From positions 558,001-622,000 of the forward strand of contig NZ_JOEV01000002.1 in the NCBI RefSeq assembly GCF_000721105.1: a stretch of DNA of 64,000 bases, in the 5' to 3' direction. This document shows, one piece after another, positions 43,166 to 52,744 of the stretch. The notes beneath the pieces are model-generated. The model was not told the DNA's origin, did no database searches, and saw only the letters and a program-made list of their open reading frames with translations. The stretch is from Streptomyces cellulosae (lineage in GTDB: Bacteria > Actinomycetota > Actinomycetes > Streptomycetales > Streptomycetaceae). The translations under genes and the position numbers were made by a program. Position 1 is the first letter of the stretch. Each line of letters opens with the position of its first letter.

Positions 43166-43783
43166 GTGACCCAGTCCAAGGCCCGCGGCCCGTACACCAA
43201 GACGCCCGCCAGACGGGCCGAGATCGTCCGGGCGGCGCGCGAGAGCTTCGCGGAACACGGGTTCACCAGGGCATCGCTGCGGGACATCGCCGAGCGGGCC
43301 GGCATCACCCATGCCGGGCTGCTGCATCACTTCCGCAACAAGGACGACCTGCTGGCCGCCGTGCTCGCCGAACGCGACGCCGAGGAGCGGCAGTACGCCG
43401 AGTCACAGGTGCCGGACATGGACCATCTGGCGCCGTACCTCGGCGACCTGCTGCGTCACCACCAGAAGGCCCCCGAGCTGATGCGCCTGTGGATCGAGCT
43501 CGCGGCGGCCGCCTCCCGCCCGGAGCACCCCGCGCACGGCTATTTCGCGCAGCGCTACGCCTGGGGGCGCGATCAATTCGCCCAAGGCATGAGCGGGAAG
43601 GCCGAGCGCGGAGAACTGCACGAAGCGCTCACCCCCGAACACGCGGCCACCCTGCTCCAGGCCGTGCTCAACGGCCTGCAGTTGCAGTGGCTGCTCGACC
43701 AGGATCTCGACATCGTCGGGCCGGTACGGGCGTTCATGCGCATGACCTTCCCACAGGTCGCAGAGCCAGACCGCGAAGAATGA
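43166..43783 (+). CDS. TetR-family transcriptional regulator
   Basis: The 205-residue protein has a TetR DNA-binding domain at residues 10-60 (RRAEIVRAARESFAEHGFTR, then ASLRDIAERAGITHAGLLHHF). The C-terminal helical domain resembles BetI-type TetR_C. GTG start behind GAGGAAG. Its stop overlaps the ATG of a broken sugar isomerase gene (ATGA), so this was once a regulator plus enzyme pair and its original target may be lost. Confidence 0.9.
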   Translation: MTQSKARGPYTKTPARRAEIVRAARESFAEHGFTRASLRDIAERAGITHAGLLHHFRNKDDLLAAVLAERDAEERQYAESQVPDMDHLAPYLGDLLRHHQKAPELMRLWIELAAAASRPEHPAHGYFAQRYAWGRDQFAQGMSGKAERGELHEALTPEHAATLLQAVLNGLQLQWLLDQDLDIVGPVRAFMRMTFPQVAEPDREE

Positions 43784-44120
43784 GCCCCGGCACCCCCGCG
43801 GTCCAGCTGTACAGCGTGATCCAGGCTCTGGAGGCCGACTGCCCGGCACCGGGGGCGACTGGCCGCGCTCGGCTTCCGGCACGTCGAGCCGTTCGCACTC
43901 GGCCTGTGCAGCACGCCTGGCCGAGGTCGATGTCCACTGGGCCGCCGTGGCCGTCCATGACCCGGCCGAGGTCCTGAAACGCCTCGGGGAACATGCCGTG
44001 ACCGCCCACCTCGAGGAGGGCCCTGCCGCACCGGACACACCGCTGGCCCTTCCGACCGTTGCGAACTGCTCGCGGCCACCCGGCGATCACTTCTGGTGGG
44101 CGGCCCGACCCCCCGCGTGA
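43780..44120 (+). pseudogene. Broken sugar phosphate isomerase/epimerase
   Basis: ATG 43780 overlaps the TetR stop and begins PAVQLYSVIQALEADCP. From 43859 the match continues in another frame (LAALGFRHVEPFALGL), and from 43923 in the third (VDVHWAAVAVHDPAEVLKRL, then HLEEGPAAPDTPLAL), ending at TGA 44118. Most of the barrel between these ends is missing. At least two frameshifts and a large deletion are needed, so no functional product is expected. Confidence 0.7.
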
Positions 44121-44210
44121 CAGGCCCCCGGCCGCCGTTTCCCTGAGGGACCGGTCCAGGTCGCGGCGTACGACATCCGCCGTGACGGCGGACGGCCTTG
44201 ACGAGGTCAC

Positions 44211-44300
44211 GCCTGGATCAGCGTCGGAGAGATCGACCTCTTCCATCAGGAGGCGGTCGACTCCGCGCGCCGCTTTGACGAAGCCGGTGCGGAGGCGATG
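44211..44300 (+). pseudogene. Fragment of alpha/beta hydrolase C terminus
   Basis: AWISVGEIDLFHQEAVDSAR then RFDEAGA resembles the end of acetyl-esterase type hydrolases, where the VGE-xD-LF motif holds the catalytic Asp. No start or remaining domain is present. The space between 44120 and 44210 shows no recognised feature. Confidence 0.5.
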
Positions 44301-44369
44301 CGAGAGGCCGTCCGGCCCGCGGACCGATCTGCACGACCACCCCGCCCCGGCGGCGGACCACCCGCGGCG

Positions 44370-47063
44370 TCACCGTCGACGGGCCCGCTCCTCGGTCGTC
44401 TCAACCCGTCTTCCCACCCGCCGGGTGGCGCTGAACCTGCCGGATGCCACAGGCTCCTCGATCGTGCCGTCGGGGAAGACGATGCGGGCGGTGGTGGCCG
44501 GTGGGACGTCGACCGTGATGGTGAGGCGGTCGCCGGTCGTGCGCCACTCGACGGCGATCGTGCCCTGCGGGGACTCGTGGGTGCCCCGGGCCCATGGCAC
44601 TGACGGGTGCGGGACGGGCGCGACCTCGACGGACTCCCAGGCGATCGACCCGGGCGTCTGCCGCAGCCCCAGGGTGTGGGTGTGCAGGAAGCGGATCACG
44701 GCGCCCTTGCTGTAGTGGTTGAGCGAGTCGTGGGCGGTTCCGGTGTCGTCGATGCCCTCCCAGTCCTCCCAGATGGTGGTCGCGCCGCGGTCGAGCATGT
44801 ACAGCCAGGAGGGTGCGGTGCGCTGGAGGAGCAACTCGTAGGCGACGTCGGCGTGGCCGGAGTCGGCCAGGACGGGGAGCAGATCGCCGGTCGAGAGGAA
44901 GCCGGTGGTGAGGTGGGTGTCGGCGGCGCGGATCAGCTCGACCAGCCGCGCGGCGGCGGCCTCCCGCAGCTCGTCGGGGACGAGCCCGAGGGACAGCGCG
45001 CGAACGTAACCGGCCTGGGTGTCGCCGGTGGTGTGTCCGCCGGGGGTGAGGAACTCGGTGCGCCAGGCTTCGCGGACGCGCTCCGCGGTCTCGGTGTAGC
45101 GGGCTGCGTCCTCGGTGCGGCCCAGCACCCTCGCCACGTCGGCGAGGGTGGACGTCGAGCGGTACAGGAACGCCGTGCCGACCTCACCCTTGTCGGCCAT
45201 GAACCAGGCGATCGGGTTGGTCTGGATCGGATCGATGCGGCTGCCGTCGGCCGCTTTCGCCTTCGGCTCGGTCCACTCGCCCCAGTGGAAGGAGCCGTCC
45301 CAGAGGTACTGCTCGTGCGGCAGCGGCTCGGGCGAGCGCTCGATGCGGGACTGGTGGCGGGTGGTGCGGGCGGTGTGCAGCGCCCAGTCGACCCAGCGGA
45401 CCATCGCCTCCCAGTTCTCGGTGAGGATGTCTCGGTCGCCGTAGGACCGGTACAGCTCCCAGGGGACGGCGATGATCGCGTCGCCCCAGCCGGCGGAGCC
45501 GGTCATCATGGCGAACTGGTCGTCGAGATGGTGCTTGATGCGGCGGCCGTCGGGCGAGAAGTTGGCGATCCGGCCGTCGGGCAACTGGTCGTCGCGGACC
45601 GAGCGGAGCCATTTGCGGCTGAAGCCCAGGACGTCGTACAGGCGCGTGGCGGTCGGTGCGAAGACCTGGTAGTCGCCGGTCCAGGCGAGGCGTTCGCGGG
45701 TCGGGCAGTCCGTGGGCACGTCGACGGCGTTGCCGCGGAAGCTCCAGTCGGCGATCTCGTGCAGGCGGTTGAGGTCGTCGTCGCTGCAGGCGAAGGTGCC
45801 GGTGCGGCGCAGGTCGGTGTGGACGACGCGCATCGTGATGCTCGCGGGGTCGAGCGGGGCGCCGTCGCGTCGGATGCGCGCGTACCCGAAACCGTGCACG
45901 GTGTGGCGTGGCTCGAACGTCTCGCCCCGGCCCGCCGAGACGACCTCGTCGCGTTGGACGAAGGGGATCGGGCCTTCGCCGGGGCGTACGGAGTCCAGGT
46001 GGGACGTCGTCAGGTCGCCGTCGGCGCCGACGTGTTCGCCGTAGTCGATGACGGTGCGGGTGTCGGCCGGGCCGAGGTCGCTCAGGGTGATCCAGCCGGA
46101 GGCGTTCTGCCCGAAGTCGGCGATCCAGAGCCCGTCCTGCACCTGCTTGACCGACTGTGCCGGACGCGATGCGACGACGCGGACAGGCGGTGCCGGCGAC
46201 CAGTCGATCGCGGGCGCCTCGACCTGGTCGACGAGGACCGGCTGTTCGGCGCCCGGCCCGGCGTGGAAGTCGGTGGTCTGCCCGTCCATGAGGTCGGCCC
46301 GGGTGATGACCGACCGGGTGCTCGTCCAGGTCTCGTCGCTGCGCACGACCTGGCGTGAACCGTCCGCGTACACGATGTGCAGCTCGGCACGTGCGCCGAG
46401 TACCGTCCCCCAGCCGGCCGGCAGGCGGAACGCGCCGACCTGGCCCCGGTACCAGCCGTCGGAGAGGACGATCTCGACAAGGTTGCCGCCCGCCTTGACG
46501 GCGGCCGTGACGTCCGATGCCTGGGCGTAGAGCGTGCGGTCGTAGGAGGTGGACCCGGGCGACAGTTCGGCGGTGCCGGCCCGCTCGCCGTTCACGTACG
46601 CCTCGTACACGCCGAGCGCCGACGCGTACAGCCGAGCCGAGCGCACCCCGGCCCGTGCCTCGAACCGGGTCGTGAGGGTGTGCGCCGGGCGCTTGCCGTA
46701 GCCGGGGTCGACGGTCTCGGCCGGCGATATCCAGCGCGCCTGCCAGTCCTCGTCGAGGAGGCCGACCTCGAACGTGTTCCACTCCGACCACGGCGACGGG
46801 CCCTCGGCGTCGCTCGCCCGGACCCGCCAGGCCACCTGCCGGCCGCTGAGCAGCGCCGCCCATGGCCACGGGAGGAAGCGGTGCCGGCCGGGCACGACCC
46901 GCACCACGGGCTGTGCCTGGCTGTCGATGGTGCATTCCAGTTCGTATCCCGTCGGGTACTCGGCGTCCGACGGTGGCTTCCACGAGAGGCGGGGTGCGGG
47001 GCCCGACACGGTGAACTGGTCACCGCCGCCGTCGATGCGCAGGTCATACGGTGCGTTGTTCAT
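44370..47063 (-). CDS. GH78 alpha-L-rhamnosidase
   Basis: The 897-residue protein has the multi-domain order of GH78: N-terminal beta domains (LRIDGGGDQFTVSGPAPRLSW, VYEAYVNGERAG), then the alpha/alpha barrel with PTDCPTRERLAWTGDYQVFA, the most conserved GH78 stretch, carrying the general acid region. WEDWEGID is the later catalytic-site segment. A C-terminal beta domain ends it. No signal peptide, so it removes rhamnose from imported glycosides. Start ATG 47063 has AGAAGGC; the extension to 47297 is arginine-rich non-coding text. Last gene of the glycoside cluster. Confidence 0.93.
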   Translation of the reverse strand: MNNAPYDLRIDGGGDQFTVSGPAPRLSWKPPSDAEYPTGYELECTIDSQAQPVVRVVPGRHRFLPWPWAALLSGRQVAWRVRASDAEGPSPWSEWNTFEVGLLDEDWQARWISPAETVDPGYGKRPAHTLTTRFEARAGVRSARLYASALGVYEAYVNGERAGTAELSPGSTSYDRTLYAQASDVTAAVKAGGNLVEIVLSDGWYRGQVGAFRLPAGWGTVLGARAELHIVYADGSRQVVRSDETWTSTRSVITRADLMDGQTTDFHAGPGAEQPVLVDQVEAPAIDWSPAPPVRVVASRPAQSVKQVQDGLWIADFGQNASGWITLSDLGPADTRTVIDYGEHVGADGDLTTSHLDSVRPGEGPIPFVQRDEVVSAGRGETFEPRHTVHGFGYARIRRDGAPLDPASITMRVVHTDLRRTGTFACSDDDLNRLHEIADWSFRGNAVDVPTDCPTRERLAWTGDYQVFAPTATRLYDVLGFSRKWLRSVRDDQLPDGRIANFSPDGRRIKHHLDDQFAMMTGSAGWGDAIIAVPWELYRSYGDRDILTENWEAMVRWVDWALHTARTTRHQSRIERSPEPLPHEQYLWDGSFHWGEWTEPKAKAADGSRIDPIQTNPIAWFMADKGEVGTAFLYRSTSTLADVARVLGRTEDAARYTETAERVREAWRTEFLTPGGHTTGDTQAGYVRALSLGLVPDELREAAAARLVELIRAADTHLTTGFLSTGDLLPVLADSGHADVAYELLLQRTAPSWLYMLDRGATTIWEDWEGIDDTGTAHDSLNHYSKGAVIRFLHTHTLGLRQTPGSIAWESVEVAPVPHPSVPWARGTHESPQGTIAVEWRTTGDRLTITVDVPPATTARIVFPDGTIEEPVASGRFSATRRVGRRVETTEERARRR

Positions 47064-47319
47064 GCTCTGCCTTCTCGGGACTCGTTGAACTCTGTTGTGT
47101 GCACGGGCGGTTTGCTGTCTCGTACGACGGTTGTCGCAGCGGCGCGTACGGCGAGGGTGGTGGCCGCGCGGGCTGTCGTTCGGCGTGCCTTGGTGGCGAC
47201 GCCCCACAGGCGTGTCGCCGTTCGTCCGCGGCTCCCCCTGTACGCCGTACGCCGCCGGGGTCAGGGGGCGGGAATGGGCCGGACCCCTTGCGCGCACCGC
47301 GGATTCTGCAGGAGCCCCG

Positions 47320-48702
47320 CTACCGGACCGACTTGATCTTGAACTTGATGATCAGGCCGCCGACGAGGGCCAGCACCGCGCCGCTCAGGTAGAGCAGTGT
47401 GTAGTTCTTCTCCCCTCCGCTCGTGACACCGATGGTGATGACGAGCGGTGCGATGAGCGGGGCGAGGGCGCTGGGGATCTTCTGCGCGAAGGCGACCACC
47501 GCGAGATAGCGGCCGGCCTGGGCCCGGTCCGGGAGGACGGCGAACACGATCGCCTGGTCGACGGCGCTGAACATCGCGATGGCGAGCTGCATCAGCACCG
47601 CGCCGACGACGAGTTGGGGCAGCGAGTGGGCGAACGCCTCGGCGACGGCCCCGGCGACGAAGATCGTGGAGCCGAGCATGGTGAACAGCTTGCGCCGGCC
47701 GAGCTTGTCGGAGAGGAAGCCGCCCCCGATGGCGCCGCCGGCCGCCGCCACAACCCCGATGATCCCGATCGCCGCCACGACGCCGGCGACCTCCTTGACG
47801 GGCATGTCGAGCCGTTGGGCGTAGAAGAAGGTCCCGAAGGTGGTGTTGAAGTAAAGACCCATGAAGAAGACGAAGCGGCCGAGCCAGTTCCAGCCGAAGT
47901 CGGGGTACTTCCGCGGATTGAACCCGTAGCTGGCGACCAGGCCCCTGAGGCTCACCTCGCTGGAGCGGACGAGTGCGCGGGAGTCGCCCTCCGGCTTGAA
48001 CAGCGGGAACAGCAACAGCATGGCCGCTCCGATGACGCCTGGTACCAGGAACACCAGAAGCGTGCTGGAAGCCACCGTGTACGCGATGCCGATGCCGACC
48101 ACCGGCGCGATCTGGGTCATGACGCCGGTCACCGCCGAGACGCGTCCGCGCTGCTCCTCGGGCACGCGGTCGGCCTGGACGTTCTGGATGGCCTGCCCGA
48201 CCGTGGACCAGCCGATCATGCCGACGACCCACGCCAGGCCCACCAGGAAGACGGTCGGTGCGACGGCGACCCCCAGGAGCCCGACCATGCCGAGGGCCGT
48301 GCCGGCGAACATGAACGGTGCCCGGCGGCCCAGGCGGGAGCGCATCCGGTCGCTCCAGAAGCCCATCAGAGGGCTGAGGACCAGATAGACGACCTGGGCG
48401 CATCCGGTGACGTATCCGAGCAGTTCCTCGCGTCCGGGGACGAGGTCGTCGATCCGCACGGCCAGCGAGTAGGAGAGCGGAACCATCAGGGCCAGGGAGG
48501 CCCCGAAGCTGGCGATCATGATCCAGGCGAGGTAACTACCGCTGACCCTCTCCAGCGGCGGAGCCTCGATCTCGGGGGCGGGGGTCTCGGCCGGTTCCTC
48601 TCCGCCGCCCGTTGCCGGCCCTGTCGGCTCCTCACCGTCAGCCTTCGCCGTGTCGGTCGGCGGGGGTCCGGCCACGCTGATGTCACGGTCGTTCTGAGGC
48701 AT
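47320..48702 (-). CDS. MFS transporter, glycoside/sugar symporter-like
   Basis: The 460-residue protein has twelve predicted spans after a charged N-terminal tail of about 55 residues. SYLAWIMIASFGASLALMV, GFWSDRMRSRLGRRAPFMFA and KLGRRKLFTML are MFS loop motifs; the SDR-x8-GRR loop resembles sugar:cation symporters. It sits between two glycosidase-associated genes, so uptake of a glycoside is likely. ATG with an AAAGGAG site. Export cannot be ruled out. Confidence 0.83.
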   Translation of the reverse strand: MPQNDRDISVAGPPPTDTAKADGEEPTGPATGGGEEPAETPAPEIEAPPLERVSGSYLAWIMIASFGASLALMVPLSYSLAVRIDDLVPGREELLGYVTGCAQVVYLVLSPLMGFWSDRMRSRLGRRAPFMFAGTALGMVGLLGVAVAPTVFLVGLAWVVGMIGWSTVGQAIQNVQADRVPEEQRGRVSAVTGVMTQIAPVVGIGIAYTVASSTLLVFLVPGVIGAAMLLLFPLFKPEGDSRALVRSSEVSLRGLVASYGFNPRKYPDFGWNWLGRFVFFMGLYFNTTFGTFFYAQRLDMPVKEVAGVVAAIGIIGVVAAAGGAIGGGFLSDKLGRRKLFTMLGSTIFVAGAVAEAFAHSLPQLVVGAVLMQLAIAMFSAVDQAIVFAVLPDRAQAGRYLAVVAFAQKIPSALAPLIAPLVITIGVTSGGEKNYTLLYLSGAVLALVGGLIIKFKIKSVR

Positions 48703-48847
48703 GAGGACTCCTTTGTCTCATGAGTGCCAGGTGGCGCGGCAGTTGGTGGCGGACGGCACATGCGCTTGTGGATGAACTGGTGGGGTTGCGCACGGAGCGG
48801 CGCGTCACCAGGCCCGCCTGCCGATCGACTGCCTCGGGGTGTGGGCA

Positions 48848-49868
48848 TTACTGGACCGACCAGCCCCCGTCGGACGGGAGGACGGCGCCGTTGATGTTGA
48901 TGCCGTCGTCGCTGAGCAGGAAGGTGATGGAGGCCGCCAGTTGCTCGGCGGTGGCCAGGGTCGGAATCGCCTGCTGGAAAGGGGCGAGCCGGGCGGAACC
49001 CGTCTGCGACATGTGCGCGGGCATGGGGATGCCGGTCGCCACGCCGCCGGGTGCCACCGCGTTGACCCGGATGCCGTGGGGGCCGTACATGAAGGCGGCG
49101 GACCTGGTCAGGCCGACGACACCGTGTTTGGAGACGGTGTACGCGGTGCCCGAGGAGTTGCCGCGCAGGGCCGCTTCCGAGGCGACGTTGACGATCGAGC
49201 CCGCGCCCGCGGCGATCATGACCGGCAGGACCGCGCGGGACAGTTGAAACCGCCGGTGAGGTTGATGCCGATGACGCGGTCCCACATCTCGTCGGAGGTC
49301 TCGTGGACCGGCGAGAAGTCGTCGTTCACTCCGGCCACGTTCGCGAGGGCGTCGACGCGGCCGTCGGCCGCCATGACGATTCGATCGATGTCGTCCTGCA
49401 GGGTGATGTCGCCGACGGCGGCGACCGCGCCGTCGGGGAAGGACGCGGCGAAGGCTTCCAGGCGTTCGGCCGAGACGGCGACGGCGATCACGCGGCCGCC
49501 TTCCCGCGCGATGCGCGAGGCGGTCGCCCGGCCGATGCCGGATGCCGCGCCGGTGACGATGACGGTGCTGCCGTCGAACCGGCCGGGCGTGACACGCTCC
49601 GTCCACACGCCCGGCGAGCTCTCCTCGGTGGGCATGACGCCGTCGTTGACGTGGAGCACCAGTTCGTCGACGACCGCCTGCGGCAGCTGCCCTTGGCTGA
49701 CGGCGACCAACTGCTGGAGCGGGAGCGCGCGGACGGGAGCGAGCATCTCCTGCTGCACCCGGCCTGGTCCAGCAGCGCCTTGATGAGCGGCGCGCCCTTC
49801 GGGTGGGTCAGCCATGCGTCGATGGTGCTGTGTGCCGTGAGCGGGGGAGGGGGAGGCGTGGTGGGCAT
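48848..49868 (-). pseudogene. Short-chain dehydrogenase with two frameshifts
   Basis: Text from ATG 49868 (MPTTPPPPPLTAHSTIDAWL) fits the start; after a lost base near 49758-49760 the frame changes to one with VIVTGAASGIGRATASRIA (the NAD-binding motif). At 49243-49244 a second lost base (expected FNLSRAVLP, seen as FNCPARS) moves the rest into a third frame, where AYTVSKHGVVGLTRSAAF carries the Tyr-x3-Lys catalytic pair, ending SDGGWSVQ. Both lesions are single missing bases in short runs, so a sequencing error is as likely as decay. If intact it would be a roughly 340-residue dehydrogenase with an extra 90-residue N-terminal domain. Confidence 0.8.
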
Positions 49869-49906
49869 CGGGTGCGGCCCTTCTCAGTTGCTTGAGCAAG
49901 ACGTCA

Positions 49907-49920
49907 TTGGAACGTTTCAA
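49907..49920. promoter_or_regulatory. LacI-type palindrome before SDR gene
   Basis: TTGGAACGTTTCAA is a 14-base palindrome with one mismatched pair and a central CG, very like LacI operators. It is 39 bases upstream of the frameshifted SDR start. No regulator gene is seen in the glycoside cluster. Confidence 0.4.
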
Positions 49921-49998
49921 CAAGGGGTTGTTGCGCCGCCGAGGTGCGCGACGGGGCCGGGGATGCGGGGAGGAGGCAGGGGGTGCGGGGGAGAAGCG

Positions 49999-51825
49999 TC
50001 AGTCCTCCGCGGCCCGGCCGGGCTTGCGTCCGTTCAGGCCGTGCCAGCGGCGGCGGAGGGCGAACGCGGCCGTCTTGGGCTTGCGGTCGCGGGTGAAGAC
50101 ACCCTTCTTGTTGCCGTCGACGCGGTGGATGCCGGCGGAGGTCTGGAAGTCGGCGAAGTTCCAGACCTGTTCGCCGATGAACTCGGGGATGCGGTCGAAG
50201 ACGCGGTGGTACATGGCGAGGTAGTCGCTCTGGTACTCCTCGCTCCACGGCGTGTCCCAGACGGAGTGCAGGCCGGCCTGGGTGTCGGCGCCGTACTCGG
50301 ACATCATGACCGGCTTGCCGAAGCGCTCGGCCCAGCCGCGCAGGTCCTGCTCCAGATACTGCTCGGCGGTCGCGAGGTCGCCGGTGAACAGGTACCAGCC
50401 GTAGTAGCGGTTGATGCTCAGGACGTCGAACAGCTCGCCGATCTGGTCATTCTCAGGCGTGGCGAACATGACCGCGGAGTAGGTGAGGGGGCGGGTCGGG
50501 TCGAGCTTGCGGGCCAGTTCGACCAGTGGCTCGAAGTACTCGCGGGCGCCGTCCTCGTTGGAGGCCGGTTCGTTGGCGAGGGACCACATCACCACGCTCG
50601 GGTGGTTCTTGTCCCGCTCGATCAGCTCCCGCAGGTGTTGGGCGTGGACGTCGCGGGTGGTCCCGCCGAAGTTCTCCGGCGCGAAGGTCGGGGTCGGAGC
50701 CTGTCCGGTGAGACCGCCCATGACGCCCAGGTTGAGGCCGACGGCGGCGGTCTCGTCGATGACGACGATGCCGTGCCGGTCGGCGAAGTCGAGCACCTCC
50801 TCCGCGTACGGGTAGTGCGAGGTGCGGATGGAGTTGGCGCCGGTCCACTGAAGGAGCTGGAAGTCGTGGACGAGGTAGGCGTCGTCGTGGCCCTTGCCCC
50901 GCACGGGGGTGTCCTCGTGCTTGCCGAAACCGGTGAAGTAGAACGGTTCGCCGTTGATGAGGAAGTCGGTGCCCCGCACCTCCACGGTGCGGACACCGAA
51001 GGGCTGGGTGTAGCTGTCGACGAGTTCTCCCGCACCGGTCCCGCCCTCGGCGACCAAGTCCACGACGAGGTCGTACAGATAGGCGGCGCCGGGCCGCCAG
51101 AGGGTGACGCCCTCTATGCGCAGGACGCCCTCGATCCCGTCCGCCTCCGCCACGGTCCGGCCCGCCTCGTCGACCGCACGCACCTGGACGGCGATCGCGT
51201 CGGCGGCCTCGCCGCCGGTTTCCACACGGTACTCGACGAGGCCGGCGGCGATGTCGAGTCCGGTGACGACCGTGACGTCCTCGACGAAGGTCAGCGGCGT
51301 GCTGCACAGGCGGACCGGGCGCGCGATGCCCGCGTAATTGTAGAAGTCGTGCAGATACGACTGGCGTTCGCGGCCGTCGGGGCCGGTGGTGACGGTGCCG
51401 GGCGGGATCGTCTCGTTCGTCAGCCGGTTGTCGACGCCGACCGTCAGTCTGAACTCGGCGCCGGGAAGGACGATCCCGGTCAGATCCGCCTCGAAGGGGG
51501 TGTAGCCCCCGGTGTGTTCGGCCACCAGCCGGTCGTCCACGTAGACCTGCGCGGCGTGGGTGACGGAGCCGAAGCGCAGGACCACCCGCTCACCCGCCCA
51601 GCCGCGTGGCACCCGCGCATCGCGCTGGTACCAGACGACGCCGACATGGTCACGGATCTCCGGGTCCACGAACAGGTCGTTGTAGCTGGCGGGAACGGGT
51701 GCTTCGAGGGGGGAAGTGAGCCGCGACGTCCACGGAGTGGCGCCGGCGCGGCTGTCGAGAGCGAACCGCCACAGGCCGTCGAGGCCGATGATGTCGCGGG
51801 TGGGGCTGGTGCGGGGGGAGAGCAT
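49999..51825 (-). CDS. GH2 beta-glucuronidase-like hydrolase
   Basis: The 608-residue enzyme shows the UidA layout: GLWRFALDSRAGA, the jelly-roll domain, and a TIM barrel with VVMWSLANEPASNEDGAREY (acid/base Glu) and KPVMMSEYGADTQAGLHS (nucleophile Glu). Spacing and the SEYGADT wording are closer to beta-glucuronidase than to LacZ. No export signal, so it acts on imported glycosides. Start ATG 51825 with TAGGAG; the 25-residue upstream extension has no ribosome binding site. It is likely co-transcribed with the SDR and GH1 genes upstream. Glucuronide specificity is probable, not proven. Confidence 0.87.
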   Translation of the reverse strand: MLSPRTSPTRDIIGLDGLWRFALDSRAGATPWTSRLTSPLEAPVPASYNDLFVDPEIRDHVGVVWYQRDARVPRGWAGERVVLRFGSVTHAAQVYVDDRLVAEHTGGYTPFEADLTGIVLPGAEFRLTVGVDNRLTNETIPPGTVTTGPDGRERQSYLHDFYNYAGIARPVRLCSTPLTFVEDVTVVTGLDIAAGLVEYRVETGGEAADAIAVQVRAVDEAGRTVAEADGIEGVLRIEGVTLWRPGAAYLYDLVVDLVAEGGTGAGELVDSYTQPFGVRTVEVRGTDFLINGEPFYFTGFGKHEDTPVRGKGHDDAYLVHDFQLLQWTGANSIRTSHYPYAEEVLDFADRHGIVVIDETAAVGLNLGVMGGLTGQAPTPTFAPENFGGTTRDVHAQHLRELIERDKNHPSVVMWSLANEPASNEDGAREYFEPLVELARKLDPTRPLTYSAVMFATPENDQIGELFDVLSINRYYGWYLFTGDLATAEQYLEQDLRGWAERFGKPVMMSEYGADTQAGLHSVWDTPWSEEYQSDYLAMYHRVFDRIPEFIGEQVWNFADFQTSAGIHRVDGNKKGVFTRDRKPKTAAFALRRRWHGLNGRKPGRAAED

Positions 51826-51896
51826 GCCGCTCCTACGCGTCGTTGCGGGGCAGTGGCCCGAGAAGGACGGGGTGGTGAGGTGTCGCGGATCGCGGA

Positions 51897-52718
51897 TCAA
51901 ATCGTTTCACCGGCGTCCGCCAGGAGCGTGCTCCCCGTCATGAAGGCCGAGAGGTCGCTCGCACAGAACAGCACCACGCGGGCGATGTCGTCGGGGACGC
52001 CGAGCCGGCCGAGCGGGCCCGGTTTCATCACGGACATGAGGGACTCGGGGTCCAGAGGGAGCCCGGCCTCGGCGGCTGCCGCCATGTTCCCCTCGGTCGG
52101 TACGAACGTCGGCGCGACGCCCAGTACGCGAATGCCGAGCGGTGCGAATTCGAGGGCGAGTTGCCGGGTGAGGCCGCGTGCCGCGTGCTTGGAGCCGACG
52201 TAGGCGGCGAGCCCGGGGGCCGTTCCCCGGAATCCGGCCGTGGAGACGACGTTGACGATGACGCCGCCGTTCCCGGCCTCGCGCATCCGGCGCGCGGCCT
52301 CCCGGGATCCCAGGAAGACACCGCGCGTGTTCACGGCGAACACCTCGTCCCAGGTCTTCTCGGACATCTCCAGCGCGGGAACGCTGGGAAAGATCCCGGC
52401 GTTGTTGACCCAGATGTCGACCCCGCCGAGCTCCCGGACCGCGAGATCGGCGGCCGCGACGACGCTCCCCGCGTCGGTGACGTCGATGTGGGCGGCCACC
52501 ACGGAGCCCGGGCGGCGGGCGTTCAGATCCTCGGCTGCGGTGTCGGCGAGCCCTTGCTCGATATCGGCGACGACCACGTCCGCGCCCGCTTCGGCCAGGC
52601 GCTCGGCGATCGCCCGGCCCAGTCCCCGGCCCGCGCCGGTCACGACGGCGCGCCGCCCGGACAGCGAGACCAGTTCGGCCAGGGACCGGGACGAGACGTC
52701 GGGTACGGATACCTGCAC
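51897..52718 (-). CDS. Short-chain dehydrogenase/reductase
   Basis: The 273-residue protein has AVVTGAGRGLGRAIAERLA (NAD(P) binding), VDIWVNNAGIFPSVPALEMS (NNAG), and AAYVGSKHAARGLTRQLALE with the Tyr-x3-Lys pair; Asp in VVADIEQG suggests NAD preference. This is a classical SDR. It sits between GH1 and GH2 genes, so a hydroxyl of the glycoside or aglycone may be the substrate. GTG start with GAAGGA five bases before; the larger ORF is a shadow of the GH1 gene. Confidence 0.9.
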   Translation of the reverse strand: MQVSVPDVSSRSLAELVSLSGRRAVVTGAGRGLGRAIAERLAEAGADVVVADIEQGLADTAAEDLNARRPGSVVAAHIDVTDAGSVVAAADLAVRELGGVDIWVNNAGIFPSVPALEMSEKTWDEVFAVNTRGVFLGSREAARRMREAGNGGVIVNVVSTAGFRGTAPGLAAYVGSKHAARGLTRQLALEFAPLGIRVLGVAPTFVPTEGNMAAAAEAGLPLDPESLMSVMKPGPLGRLGVPDDIARVVLFCASDLSAFMTGSTLLADAGETI

Positions 52719-52744
52719 GATGTGTCCTTCCGGTGGGGAGGCGC

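Noticed and set aside
42503..43330. A 275-codon minus-strand frame over the gap before TetR
   Set aside because: It covers the importer promoter and TetR start in antisense and carries no family motif or ribosome binding site.
51890..51915. AAATCGTTT-like palindrome at the end of the SDR gene
   Set aside because: It lies in coding sequence and has too few paired bases to be a LacI operator.
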